Assembly (NCBI GenBank): GCA_036346405.1
Contig: CM070548.1
Coordinates: forward strand, 91,978,588-92,042,587
DNA from: Phyllostachys edulis
Taxonomy: Eukaryota; Streptophyta; Magnoliopsida; Poales; Poaceae
DNA: 64,000 nucleotides
Direction: 5' to 3'
A program made the position numbers and the translations under genes. Under the pieces are notes generated by a model that saw only the letters and a program-made list of their open reading frames with translations, made no database searches and had not been told where the DNA came from. Of this stretch, positions 10,851-22,850 are shown one piece after another (position 1 is the stretch's first letter; every line of letters begins with the position of its first letter).

Positions 10851-13070
10851 GTCAAGATGGCTAGGACGATGCTAGATGAGTATAGCACACCGAGGAGGTT
10901 TTGGGCTGAAGCTATTGCTACAGCTTGCCATATTTCAAACCGTGTCTTCTTGATACCGTCTTTGGGCAAGACTTCTTATGAGCTTCGATTTGGTAGAAAA
11001 CACTCTGTCTCTCACTTTCGAGTCTTTGGATCCAAGTGTTTTATTCTCAAGACAGGAAACCTAGATAAATTTGAATCAAGGACTTGTGATGGTTTATTTC
11101 TGGGTTATCCTGCTCATTCGAGGGGTTTTCAGGTCTTTAATGTTGAAACTAACATTGTCTAGGAGACATGCAATGTCACTTTTGATGAGACTAGCTCTGG
11201 AGCTAGATCATATGCTTTAGGTGACATACAGGTGACAGGGAGCATTTTTGTTGAAGAAGGTGAGAATGAGTTCGATACTGCTTCTCCACCTATTGCTGAT
11301 GCTCCTGTCCAAGCTCCAGAACCTGCTACGACTGTTTCACCTCCAATTGAGGCTCCTGCTGCATCTTCATCATCAGAAGTACCTACCAAGGTTGAGGAGA
11401 TGCTATCTCCCCTAGGCGCTCCACTGCACATTCAGAAGCAACACCCTCTGGATCAGATGATTGGTAATCTTCATAAGCGAGTCACTCGCTCTAGGTATCA
11501 CGATCCGAGTCTCTTCTCTCATTCTGCATTTGTAGCTTCTTTTGAACCCCGCGATATATCACATGCTTTATCTGATTCTAGCTGGGTCAATGCCATGCAT
11601 GAGGAGTTAGAGAATTTTGAGAGAAACAAGGTTTGGAACCTAGTAGAGCCTCCTAGCGGTCATAATGTGATAGGAACTCGTTGGGTGTTCAAAAATAAGC
11701 AAAATAAGGATGGTTCTGTGGTTAGAAACAAGGCTAGGTTGGTAGCTCAGGGTTTTAGCCAAGTTGAGGAGTTAGACTTTGATGAGACCTTTGCTCCTGT
11801 TGCTAGACTAGAAGCCATTCACATTCTGCTTGCATTTGCTGCATTTAAAGGATTTAGGTTGCATCGAATGGATGTTAAGAGTGCCTTTCTGAATGGTTTT
11901 ATAGAGGAGGAAGTGTATGTTAGGCAACCCCCTGGCTTTGAGAATCCCAAGCACCCAGATCGTGTTTTTAAGCTATTCAAAGCCTTGTATGGTCTTAAAC
12001 AAGCCCCTAGAGCCTGGTATGATAGACATAAGACCTTCTTGCTTAAGAATGATTTTGAAATGGGAAAGGTAGATAAGACTCTTTTCATTCTTAGGCATGG
12101 CAATGACTTCTGCTTGTTGATTCGTGGATGATATTATCTTTGGTGGTTCTTCTCATGCTCTTGTTTCCAGTTTTTCTGAGACCATGTCTAGGGAATTTGA
12201 GATGAGTATGATGGGAGAGCTCAATTATTTTCTAGGGCTTCAAATCAAGCAATGCAAGGATGGGATCTTCATCCATCAGACGAAGTACACCAAGGATCTG
12301 CTAAAACACTTCGAGATGGGTGACTGCAAGCCGATCGTCACTCTCATGGCGACTTCGACTGCTCTGGATCCAGATGAGGAAGGAGAAGCCGTGGATCAAC
12401 GCGAGTACCGCAGCATGATCGGCTCCCTTCTGTACCTGACAGCCTCAAGACCGGACATCCACTTGCGATGCGCCTCATGCGAGGTTTGAGCGTCTCGAGG
12501 ACTTCACATCGCCAAGCCGTTAAGCGCATCTTCAGGTACCTTCACTCTACCCTCCAGTATGGCATTTGGTATTCCTGCTCTTCTTCGTTGTCCATTCGGG
12601 GGTTTTCTGATTCTGATTTTGCGGGCTGTCGGCTAGATAGGAAGAGTACCTCTAGCACTTGTCATTTATTAGGCACTTCTCTTGTCACTTGGTCGTCTAG
12701 GAAGTAGTCTTCTGTTGCACAATCCACTACTAAAGCTGAATATGCAGCTACTGCTAGCTGTTGTAGTCAGATTTTGTGGATGGTGTCCACTCTTAAGGAC
12801 TTTGGGTTAAATTTTGCTAGTGTTCATCTTTTCTGTGATAACACTTCTGCCATTAACATTGCTAAAAACCCAGTGCAACATTCTAGAACCAAGCACATAA
12901 ACATTCGCTATCACTTCCTTAGAGACCATGTTGAGAAGGGTGATATTGTGCTACATTTTGTGGAGTCCGAGGCTCAGTTAGCTGATATCCTCACCAAGCC
13001 TTTAGACCCAACAAGGTTTGCCACCTTAAGGAGTGAGTTAGGGGTAATTTATCCCTATGAGTTGGTTTGA
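10851..13070 (+). pseudogene. Copia pol remnant: integrase C-terminus, reverse transcriptase, RNase H
   Basis: The reading starts abruptly inside integrase (M-A-R-T-M-L-D-E-Y ... F-W-A-E-A) and includes the G-L-F-L-G-Y integrase tail. An in-frame TAG follows at 11160-11162. Reverse transcriptase follows, with W-V-F-K-x-K, K-A-R-L-V-A-Q-G-F, the M-D-V-K-S-A-F-L-N-G block and Y-G-L-K-Q-A-P-R-A-W. A frameshift near 12120 falls at the catalytic box, which reads F-V-D-D instead of Y-V-D-D. A second frameshift occurs near 12480. RNase H (G-x-S-D-S-D-F-A-G, D-I-L-T-K-P-L) follows with another TAG at 12705-12707, ending at TGA 13068-13070. Two stops and two frameshifts make it inactive. Confidence 0.9.
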
Positions 13071-14815
13071 GGGGAAGTTGGATCTTTTCTGATCTTTCCT
13101 TGTTCATCTGATCTTTTCTTGATCTTCTTTTGAACTTGTTAGTCTTTTTTATCTTTTTAGGCTTTTTGAACTTTTCTTGCATCTCATTGTATCATATTGC
13201 ATTCATACGAAAAACACAAAAAGATGCATTGTAATATAAGCTTTACTGCTTGTCTTTTAATTGATGAAGCTTTGCTTATTACCCTCTTGAGCTTTAGTAT
13301 TTCAATTCTTGCTCAATGCCATGTTTAGTTCGTTGACTTGCTAGAATTATCATGCTTTTACATGTGTATCTAAGTCTTTGCTAAAATGAGCCAGAACTTT
13401 AAGACAACTTGGAACTAAAAACTGCAATTTGTGGATGTTTTAGCTAGTTGCGCAATTAGTGCTCCTTTTGTGACATTGGCCCTGTCAAAATTGCTTTGTT
13501 GGCTCTTGAATCTAAAATTGATTATTACTTGAGCTTCTTGTTCTTTTGAAAATCTAAAACTGCTCTTGTGCAAAATAGAAAATAAAAAATCAACTTTCAA
13601 GATTGTCATGTGGTTAAAATGTGCCAAACTACTCTTACGAGACTGCATGTCATAGACATGAACTTAGAGATAGTTTGATGATCTAGACGATATCATGGGG
13701 ACTGCTTGTCAAAACTGACATGAACCTCAAGATTTATCGCCATGGTAGAAGCTTAGAAAGAGTTTGTGGATGGCTCCTAGTCCAGGATCTTCTTCACTAA
13801 GATATACCTTTAATCAACTTCTGGTCGAAGCTTAGGAAGAGTTTGTGGATGGATCCTAGTCCAGGATCTTCTTCACTCAGTTAGACCATTAGTCAACTTC
13901 AATATTCACTACAAATGAAAAACTGTTGAAAAATGGGCGTTTGAGAAAATTGAGCAAAATGATTCAATTCAGGACCTATTTGTCTCTTAATGTGGTCATT
14001 GTTAGCTTTTTGATCTCACATTGATATTTTGACATGGTCAGTATCATTTTAGGATCCCTGTGGATGAACTTGCTAAATTTAAAGCTTTGCTTAAATTGAT
14101 AAAATTCATTGCGTTACATTGAGCCTTCTAGCTTAGCTTTGATATATATGTCTTAACATGATCTTGCTAGCGCTTTTAGGCTTGATATGTTCGTGTGCAA
14201 TATTAGAAATGCTCGCTTGTTCTTTTGGATAATCTCCAAAGCTTCTTGCTCTCAAAAATTAAAAAACACAATAATAAAGCCACTCCATTGCATTTCATGC
14301 ATGCTCCTTCTTATGCTTTTTCTTCAATTCTGCATTTGTTATCTCTAGACGAGAGGAAGGCGTGATTCCTTGATGACTCCATAGTCAAAGGGGGAGAAGA
14401 TGTAACAAAAATGTTAAAAAGGGGGAGCCTTTTGGAGAAAATTGGAGAATTTAAAATTTTCTGAAATATGAGGATCATAGTGAGTGGGAGTATCTTATTT
14501 GCATTCTTATGGTCGTATTGCTATTTCTGAACTTGAATTGCAATTCTTGCAACCATACAATGATCAAAGGTCAATTTGAACAATTGTTCTTTCATATGGA
14601 CTTTAAGTGAGATTTTTGACTCTTCTCTGAAAATTAAAGCTTTCTTGCCTTCTTCTGCCTTATCTCACTTGCCGATACTATTCTGAAGCCAACTTGGTCA
14701 CTTCCATTGCTTTCTCTTGCATTTGGACCAAGTTGTGCCTTTGCGCGAAAACGTGAGTTCTTTACTTTTCAAACCTCAAAACTTGCAATTTTGGGAAATT
14801 ACCAATGTGTTCATC
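13071..14815 (+). other. Copia 3' untranslated internal region
   Basis: A noncoding, AT-rich stretch between the end of pol and the polypurine tract. It contains a short duplication (AGCTTAG(A/G)AAGAGTTTGTGGA near 13749 and 13829, each followed by TCCAGGATCTTCTTCACT) and extra purine tracts (AAAGGGGGAGAAG near 14388, AAAAAGGGGGAG near 14414). No env-like or other gene was recognised. Confidence 0.6.
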
Positions 14816-14826
14816 AAGGGGGAGAT
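14816..14826 (+). promoter_or_regulatory. Polypurine tract
   Basis: AAGGGGGAGAT lies immediately 5' of the 3' LTR and is the expected plus-strand primer site for reverse transcription. Confidence 0.75.
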
Positions 14827-16733
14827 TGTGGATATCATGGGCATATGTACACGATCTTAGGATGATGTTACAATTGCCAATGGCGTTGAAGGTTTGTCGA
14901 AACACGCTTTTTGGTAAAGTCAGGATTTTCGGTAGTACAAACAAGTAACGTCTTGATATGACCGCAGCGTTATGAAGCAAGTAAGGAGCGGTAGTATCAT
15001 GAGGTGATATCTAGGCTTTTAGTTGGCGGTATGGTTTTTCTAGAGAACATGTTTTCTTGGATTTTGGTCTCCTTGGAAAGCGATGCGATAGTAGGTTTGG
15101 GAGCTGTACTACTGCATGATCTTGAGTAATCTTGGAGCATACATGACAGATGACCGTTTGTGTTCGAATGTTTTCTTGACTTGGTAAAATGGTGTTTCGT
15201 TAGGTCAAGTTCATGGGTTTGATACATATGTGTTGCATGATACATGTTTTGACTAACGTGGGTCAAGTTGTGAAGAACTTGTTCCCGGAATCGATTTTTT
15301 TTCTATTGTTGTGCAGGTTGCTTGGAGGTCAACGACGGTCAACGGCGAGGATGATCGGGACTAAGCTTGGAGAGCTGAGGTTCAGAATGATCGGGGATGC
15401 CGGGTGAAGTCAATGGAGTCAAGCATGGCGCAAAAGGGACAAAGGTGATCGAACGGGCAGTTCGGTGTGACGGGTTGGATCAGCGGCGCGGGCGTCGGTG
15501 CAAGTGCCATGATGGTTTCGGTGAGAGCCGGATCGGTGAGACTTGCCGACATGATGAGAGCCGCTGGATCAACCTACACGTGGCGAAGCATGAAAGTGCT
15601 TCACGCAGTTTGGACTCGGTCGTTGGAAAAAGATCGGAAGGGGTATTTTGGTAATTTTACCAAATACCGCCTTGGTGACCTTTTGCCAACCCACGGCGTA
15701 AGATGGCGTAAGGTGAAGCGGATTAGGTCAAGAGGAGATGAAGACGACGCTTTAAAATACGTGCGTGTGTGACCCGTTTGTGTGTGGGCTTAACGGGGGC
15801 TCATTAGGGTTCAATCTTCTAGAAGGTCTATGCCTCCACTATAAATAGAGGAGGGAGGTGGCTGCACCTCTCTTCAACCCTTTCATTTGTTTTGAAACCC
15901 TAGTTTGCTTAGGGAAAGGATAGTTGGAGGTTAGGGTTCTAAAGAGTTGGATTTGATTTCGTGCTCAAGTATTTAGTCTTTGTCCTCCTTGATGGAGTGG
16001 CTGTAAACCAATACCATATCAAAATCAATCTAAGAAAAGATTCCTCAAGATGAGTCTATTTGCTTTCCTTCTCTCTATTTGATGATTTTGGCTCTTTCTT
16101 TGATCCACGAGTTTTTACTTAGTTTCTTGTCTTGATCTAGTTTGCTGTGATATGTGGGAATACATCTAGGATCATCTTGATTATCAATCACTCACGAGCA
16201 AGTGTTTGCATCATATTATGGTTTTGACTCGGTTTTTGGAGCAACCTTCGTTTGAACGGAAAAAGGTCAGAACTTTGGCAAGGATCTTCACGATTGTTGT
16301 ATGGAATAGGTTCCTGACATCCTTAGGAAGGTGTGTTTCAAGTTTCGTGAAGTTTGGAGTTACAGATCAAAAGTTGCGTCAATTTTTTATTTCGTTTTCA
16401 GGCTGTTTAGTATTCATTACTTTGTTTTCTTTGTTCACTACGGTACAAACCCTTTATTCATCCGGTTGTTACGATTTTGAGACGACCGACACTAATCATC
16501 GATACAACCGGTATTGTTCATCGATCTTGTTCATCGGTAGCGTTTTTTGTGTTTTTGGTCGTTTCTCTTGGGGGTTTGAAGGGGATTCAGTACAAGTCTT
16601 CCGCTATGCTTATATATATTGATCTTCGTAGTTCTCATAGCTATTGGAGTCAATATCATGTTTGAATTCTATCAAAGCGAAAAATAGATAGTGCTCCTAT
16701 TCACCCCCCTCTAGTCGCCGTTTCGGTCCAACA
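14827..16733 (+). repeat. 3' LTR of the copia element (1.9 kb)
   Basis: Complete LTR with TG...CA ends, starting just after the polypurine tract and ending at the CTACA duplication. It includes CGGTAGTA and GGTATGACCG-type words near the start and a TATA box at 15839. The last 300 bp, including a T-rich stretch and TTCACCCCCCTCTAG, are absent from the 5' copy. Confidence 0.9.
15839..15847 (+). promoter_or_regulatory. LTR TATA box (3' LTR)
   Basis: CTATAAATA followed by GAGGAGGGAGG, same position as in the 5' LTR. Read-through from here would enter the flanking sequence at 16739. Confidence 0.6.
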
Positions 16734-16738
16734 CTACA

Positions 16739-17440
16739 GTATCAGAATGTATCCAGATGGTTCACTCTGTTTCATTCAGAGGATAGCTTCATCTAGACTG
16801 CATTTCATAAGTAAGTTTCAGAGGGAATTCAGACTGCATTTCATCTAGAATTTCAAACAAGAATCATATAACTAAATCTGAACTTATCTGATTTCAAGAT
16901 ATACACGCAAAATCTGAACTTTTTTGAAGAAAATCTGATATCAGGATATACACACAAAATCTGAACTTTTTTGAAGAAAAATTGAAATAAGTACAGGACA
17001 TACCCAACATTTCAGGTTTACAAATATGAATGGCATACACTCATACAGTCAGTACAGAATCCAGACACAACATTTGACACAACAAATTCATATTTGAATT
17101 GCGACAATTCAGAATGCATTTGACACAACAAAGCAGCATTCATAGCAGATTACATCAGATCATAGCACAAGTTGTTCACAATATTATGTTGCTTACAATG
17201 TCATACAAAGCTTACAAGATACAATTTATCAGTACACATCATTGGTTTGTGCACAAATTGTCAAAACCTACCTGATTTACACACTAAGAACACAATCAAG
17301 AACCGAAGACTATATATTTTTCCCTGCTATGACCTATTAGTTACATTGCATCTGCATTTTTTCTTCCCCTTTCCCCTCTGTAATTTAGTTACACCAAACA
17401 ATGCACCAGCCCATGATATACAACCAACAAGGCAAGAAGA
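16739..17440. other. Unassigned AT-rich flank with short duplications
   Basis: Contains an imperfect tandem duplication near 16890-16985 (AAATCTGAACTTTTTTGAAG twice) and repeated TTTGACACAACAAA and CAGACTGCATTTCAT words. No gene was recognised. On the minus strand it could be the 3' untranslated part of the fragment at 17441, but nothing proves this. Confidence 0.35.
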
Positions 17441-20400
17441 GATGAACAATGTGCTCGCTACAACTCGACGAGACGTAAGTGGCGGAGTAGTCCGACATGC
17501 GGTGCAGGCTCCGGAGCACGCTCTCCACCATCTGCTTGGTGGCGGCGTAGCCCTTGTGGAAGGCCGAGGACTGGGTGGCGACGCAGCGACTGGGGCGTGT
17601 GAGAACCCGGGGTATTTAACTTGTAATACTTAACCATTAAGATGATTCAAGTATTACAAATCAAATATCACGACTCTCGGCATATATGTATTTTCCAGAA
17701 GTGCAGTACACATACCCCATACAAAAATTATGCATCAATTCCATTCAACACAATAGAATCCAAAGCACAACTAAGCAATTCAAAAGACATACAATATAGA
17801 GTTATTACAAAAAGGGCCGACCGGCCAAATTACAACTAAAGAGTTAGATAACAATGAAGCAAATAGCCATAAGATGGCGATAATCAAAAGCCAATTAGTG
17901 TGCCTTAACCCACAAGGCAACCAACAAGACCACCAACCTAGTCCTCGAAACCACAGCACATCTACTTAAAAGTATAACCCTTGGGGTTCAACTTCCTCCT
18001 CTGCAACAATTTATTAAGCAAAGCAAATGAGTACAAAATGTACTGCAAGCGGCGATGTAGAGTAATGTGAGACCTATATATTTAGCTACATGCAAGCTTA
18101 TTTAAGTGGAGGAGGCTCTAGACACAATTTCAGTATAAAGCAAGTTTTCATTTGCAATAATGTAATAGATTTAAAGCAATTTCACAATCTGATTTTATTT
18201 GATAAAAACAGCGTTATAACAAGAAATAATAATAACAAAACATCTTGGAAGTAGTTAACCCAATAGCCACCACAACAATAGCATGAATTCTCCATTCATA
18301 CCACCCACATCAAGTTTTAATTAAGAATTCCAAAATGTTGAGTCTAACTCCTGCAAATCCAATCCCAAGCGTGTCCATAACCTAGGACGAGGCTATTCGA
18401 ATAGTTTATACCCTGTAGGGGTGTACCAATGTACCCACACGCCAGACCGCCTTTTCGCCACTAGATTAGCACACTTCCTTTGGTATGCCGGCACAGCTAA
18501 GTCCTACGAGACATTTCCCATGGATGATGCTAATTAAGAGCCGCAACCCAACAAAGAGAAAGACACATTAGCCAGCTCAAGCCGATTTGCTAATGTTCCC
18601 CTCCTAACACAAACATTTCCTTTTTCAACCACCAACCAGCTCATAATTAACACCGCCCAAGGTACTTAGTCAAGAGAGGTCTCATATCCCTCTCGCGTGG
18701 TTAGCACGCAATTATGCTTGGTTTTGGTGAAACAAGATGTTCGGTCCTTGTTGACCTGGGCAAGACATTCACACACCCAATATCACACCATCCAACCACT
18801 TGCCCAAGTCTAAATCATTTCCTTTGCACATTTAGTTTTCGAAGCAATTTAGCACAAGGTGCTGATCAAAGAGTAATAAAATGATTTGTGTGATCAAGGT
18901 TATCGATTAAGTCGATAACCGCCCAATTCTACCGGTAGCTAAGCATTTCTAAGCATGACACCGTAAAGACAATAAAAGAGCATAATTAAATCACCGGGCT
19001 CTAATTCACCCGCGATATTAATAACTTATGTTTTGTGGCAGGGGATAACAATTTTAAGGGCAACCATGCAATAGGCATAGCTACCTCTAATCGGGAAAAT
19101 TACTTTGACACAAAAGCATGCATACATACAATTTGTAAACAAAGTATTAGACTTAAAAATAATGGGACATTTATGATCAAACTACTTGCCTTGCTGTGGA
19201 TTACCCTTTTGCTGCAGAGGAGCACTCTCGCAATCAATAATTTCGTTTGAGCCTAGCGAAAGAAATCGAAAGCACAATAAGAACGAATAACACCGAAAAG
19301 ACCCAAAAATTCAACTTCAGCCAAAAATTATGAAAATTTCACTGAAGGTAGAGCATGATTTTAGGTGAATTTAGCAATAAGAATCAATTCATTTGGATGT
19401 TCTATGCAAAAGTTATGATAGTTTGAAAGTCAGTTTTCTAGAAAATCCAATTTAATTGCAACCGGTTACTGTTCATCCGAATTAATTATTTTGGTAAAAA
19501 TTTCCAGAGCAGTGGTGTACTTGAAATTTTTATGGTATGAAGAGCACCACATGAGATGAACAATGGAATTTGATTCACCTCATTTGGAGCTAAGATGAAA
19601 TTCCTATGATTTTTCAAAGTTATGAAAGTAGTACATAAGTTATATGTAAAATAAGATTTTCAGTAATAGTATCATACTCACAACCTATTTTACAATAAAC
19701 TACACTAACAGAGGATTCTAACAAAATTGAGTTTACTCTTTTTGGAGTTACAGAGAAATACTTATGCATTTTTGAAGTTAAAGCAATTTTTAGTGCAACA
19801 ATAATACTAAACCTAAAGTAATTTTTCCAAAAGTGTTTTATGTAACAGTAACATGGTTCAAACCATTTTTATACTAAAGTACATTTAAAAAGGAAACTGA
19901 CAAAATTTGAATCATCAATTTTGGAGCTAAAATGAATTACTTATGAAATTTTGAAGTTTAACCAATTTTCAGTTCATAAATAATTCATTTCGAAAATTAA
20001 ACAAGCATTAAAGACTTTTCTTACCGGCCTAGAGCTAGCCACAGAGGATGACGTGTGGGGTCTACTAAACAGTGTTCTTTCTCATTTTATTTCCGATTTT
20101 AATTAAGAACTGACATGTGGGTCCCAACAGTCATACACATGGCTCACGAAATAGTGTGTGGACCAAAGTCCACAGCACAGTGCACCGGTCTATGGACTAC
20201 GGTTTACCAAGCACTAATGTCCTCGGGCCCACATGTAAGTGTCTCAAAACTAATAAAGACCAATCATTAACGTAGTTAATCGCTACTTTACCGACAAAGA
20301 TATGCCATTAAGTACTAATCACTGTCATTAACGCTTAATCAATCACCGCTACAGTGTTTTACCGGGAATCCGACAACGGCGTTTCTCTCCGCCCGCTTGC

Positions 20401-22330
20401 ACGGTGGCGCGCCGGCGCTGCGCGCCACGTCGGCGCCGACCAAGGCCCGGGATGGGACCCTAATACCCTAGCGCAGCTAATGGTTAGGGTTTCGTCGACG
20501 GGGGAGCACTAGGCCGCCGGCAAGCCGGAGTGGGGCAGCAAGGCCGTGATACGGCAAAAGGGGAAACGAAGCCCTGATGCACAAATCGCACAAGACAACC
20601 GCTCTAAAGCTACTAGAGGGTCCTAGGAAGCTCACTCGAGAGTTGGAGAGGTCGGGGGAACTCAGAGGTGACTCGGCGACGATAATGGCTGCGGCGGCCG
20701 ACAAAAGGGGATCTTCCAAATTCGAGCGACCCTGTGATGCCAGGAGGAAATTGATAGAGGGGTTTCCTTAGATGTGCAACGAGGCTAGAGATGACGCGCA
20801 AGATTTAGGTTAAGACTCACCGAAATGGAAGTTGACACGAGGATGCCCTCGGGAGCGCGCTCCAGTACTTCCCAGAGTGCGAAGATGGAGCAGGAGCTAC
20901 AAGGCAAAGTAGGAGCTCGCATAAGCCAAATTGGAGAAGGCAAAGAAGGTAGAGGGGAGGAGAACCACGCGGTCGAAGCTTACCTAGGCGTGGTGCTCAA
21001 TTGAGCCTCTTCCTTCTCACCCCCGAGATAAGGAATGAGCAAGAATGGAGGGCTTGGGGAGGTATTATCCTCGGGCGAGGACGGAGATGGACGTGGTGTG
21101 AGCTAACGGAGCTCGGGGATTGGTCGACGAGGCGGTCGTCCTGAGTGAAGAAGGCAGCGGCGCAAGAGCATGTGGCGGGCGCATGGCGCCCGGGTTCTGA
21201 GCGACGCAACGGGAGGTTGGGGATGGAATCGGCAATGGGGCCCAATGGCGGTGACACAACACAGCACAAGCACGAGTTGGCTCGAGGCGATGGATCGGGC
21301 TGGGACCGCACGATCGAGAATGGACGGTGATGGCGTTTGGTTCGGGCGGTGCAGCTAGGCGGCTAGGTCGAGACGGGTGGCTCGAGCTGAACAGAGATCG
21401 GCTCGGGTCCGATGAACGATCGAGAGCGAAGTTTTGAAATCGGTTTGACCACAGCTCAACAGATTTGACCGAGGCTTTAAAAATAGAAATAAAATCCTAA
21501 AATTCTGAAATTAATCAGAGGGGTTCCTGGGACAACCTAGTTTCCAAATAAAATTTGAAAACCTACTGTTCAATACTTAATTTGTGTAATTCAAATTCAA
21601 ACTTAGAATAGGTCTTTGACTTGTGTTTGAATTTTCTAGGGGTTGAATTAGGTTCCAAAAATTTGGGAAAAATTATATTAATTTGTGATAATTATCTTAG
21701 TATTTGAATAAATTATTTCTAGAGGATTATCGCAAGTTTTTGCTCTTGCTTTCTTTTGGAACCTCAATTTTTGTTGTATGTTTTCTTTAATTTCAAGTCC
21801 AACAAATTATGCAAAAACTCCATAAAACCAATGCATGTTCAAAAGTTTTAAATTCCCCACATTTTTAATACATTTGAAATACAATTCCAAGACTTGGGAT
21901 GTTACAGGGCGACGGAGCGACGCAGAAGGAGCCGTTGCCAAACCAGACAATGCCGACGGCATATCTAGTGAACATACACCAATGGATGGGACCACAAGGT
22001 CCTCCATTGTGTGAGCATACCCCGCGTGTGCCATCCGGTCGGCAATTGCGCGCAGGTCATCGATGGCCTCGGGGCGCACGGGATCGAACACCTGGTCGTT
22101 GAACGGGTTCCCCAGGGGGCCTACCGCGTGAAGTCTCTGGCGCTGCATCGAAGCTGTGCGGCGTGGCGGCGTCGAACTCGGAGGAGGTGTCGAGGTCCTC
22201 CATGGACCCGAGCTAGAGTCAGTGGATCGAGAAGAAGAGGCCCGTGGGGTCGACCAGCACGGCGTGGCGGACCATGAGGTGGCGGAGCTCCTCCTCGAGG
22301 CGCGCCATGGCGAGCTGGACGCGGGCTGCG
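17441..22330 (-). pseudogene. EXO70-like chimeric gene fragment, split by a solo LTR
   Basis: On the minus strand the right part (about 22330-21907) carries V-Q-L-A-M-A-R-L-E-E-E-L-R-H-L-M, two in-frame stops near 22205-22215, then, in another frame, N-P-F-N-D-Q-V-F-D-P-V-R-P-E-A and I-D-D-L-R-A-I-A-D-R-M-A-H-A-G-Y. Both are typical of the N-terminal half of plant exocyst subunit EXO70, which tethers secretory vesicles. The sequence then departs from EXO70. The left part (17592-17441) contains H-K-G-Y-A-A-T-K-Q-M-V-E-S-V-L-R-S-L-H-R, family unknown. If the LTR at 17598-21906 and one duplication copy are removed, the two parts join in one open frame. It is therefore a broken chimera interrupted later by an LTR. 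EXO70 identity is moderately sure; the second partner is unidentified. Confidence 0.55.
17598..21906 (-). mobile_element. Solo LTR, family X copy 1 (4.31 kb), TSD GGGCG
   Basis: Begins TGTGAGAACCC and ends GGGATGTTACA, imperfect inverted termini with TG...CA. It is flanked by the perfect 5-bp duplication GGGCG at 17593-17597 and 21907-21911. A second copy with its own duplication lies at 54115-58805. Shared landmarks include AGTTATTACAAAAAGGG(G)CCGACCGGCC, CATAACCTAGGACGAGGCTA and GAGATGAACAATGGAATTTG. No gag, pol, polypurine tract or internal LTR repeat is seen, so a solo LTR formed by LTR-LTR recombination is the simplest reading. A non-coding retroelement is the alternative. Orientation is inferred from related LTRs whose TATA boxes point leftward. 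Confidence 0.8.
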
Positions 22331-22850
22331 ACGCGGCAAACGGATGGGCCAAGCACTAACCCTAGCTATGGTGTGGCTAGATCAAGATCCGCCTCGTCCT
22401 TCTCGCCGACGCCGGTGGAAGTGGAGGTGCACCGTTGGAGGTGAAGGCGAGGCGAGACCTCCATCGATCTGTGGATTGGGAAGGGGAGGTGACGGGTTGG
22501 GAGGGAGGCACAAGCTTGAGTGAGGCGCGGCCGGAGGTGCAGGAGGCGGCAGGCAACGTAGGGGGTGGCGCGGGGAGGTGCTGGAGCCTGGAGGTGGTGA
22601 GCGCCAGAGAGGATTGGAGGATTGGGGAATGGAAGATTTGCCGCTGGATCGGGTGGGTGCCGGGGGGACGCAAAATTCACAGTCACTCCACCAGCGCGCG
22701 CGCAAGCTCGCCATGAGCCGTCGAATCCGCGATGAACCACCCAGATCTCTCATGTCCATATGTTCACAGATGGCTCCATGTGCACCTGATATGGCGCCTT
22801 ATATAGCATGTTTACCCATAGATACCATCACGTACATGTCTATAATTTTT
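22331..22850. other. GC-rich gene-like sequence upstream of the EXO70-like fragment
   Basis: GC-rich sequence with several overlapping open frames on both strands, resembling a grass 5' UTR or promoter for the minus-strand EXO70-like fragment. Repeated GGAGGTG and GGTGCTGGAG-type words are present. No protein family was recognised, and the multiple frames are treated as composition artefacts. Confidence 0.3.

Larger units (their letters stand above)
9253..16733 (+). mobile_element. Ty1/copia LTR retrotransposon, internally deleted, TSD CTACA
   Basis: The element begins TGTGGATATCATGG and ends GGTCCAACA. It is flanked by the perfect 5-bp duplication CTACA at 9248-9252 and 16734-16738. Two LTR copies are visible (9253 to about 10850 and 14827-16733), and between them lie integrase C-terminus, reverse transcriptase and RNase H in copia order. 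The 3' end of the left LTR, the primer-binding site, gag, protease and most of integrase are missing through a single deletion. The intact flanks show it inserted as one unit and was deleted later. It cannot replicate on its own. Confidence 0.9.
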
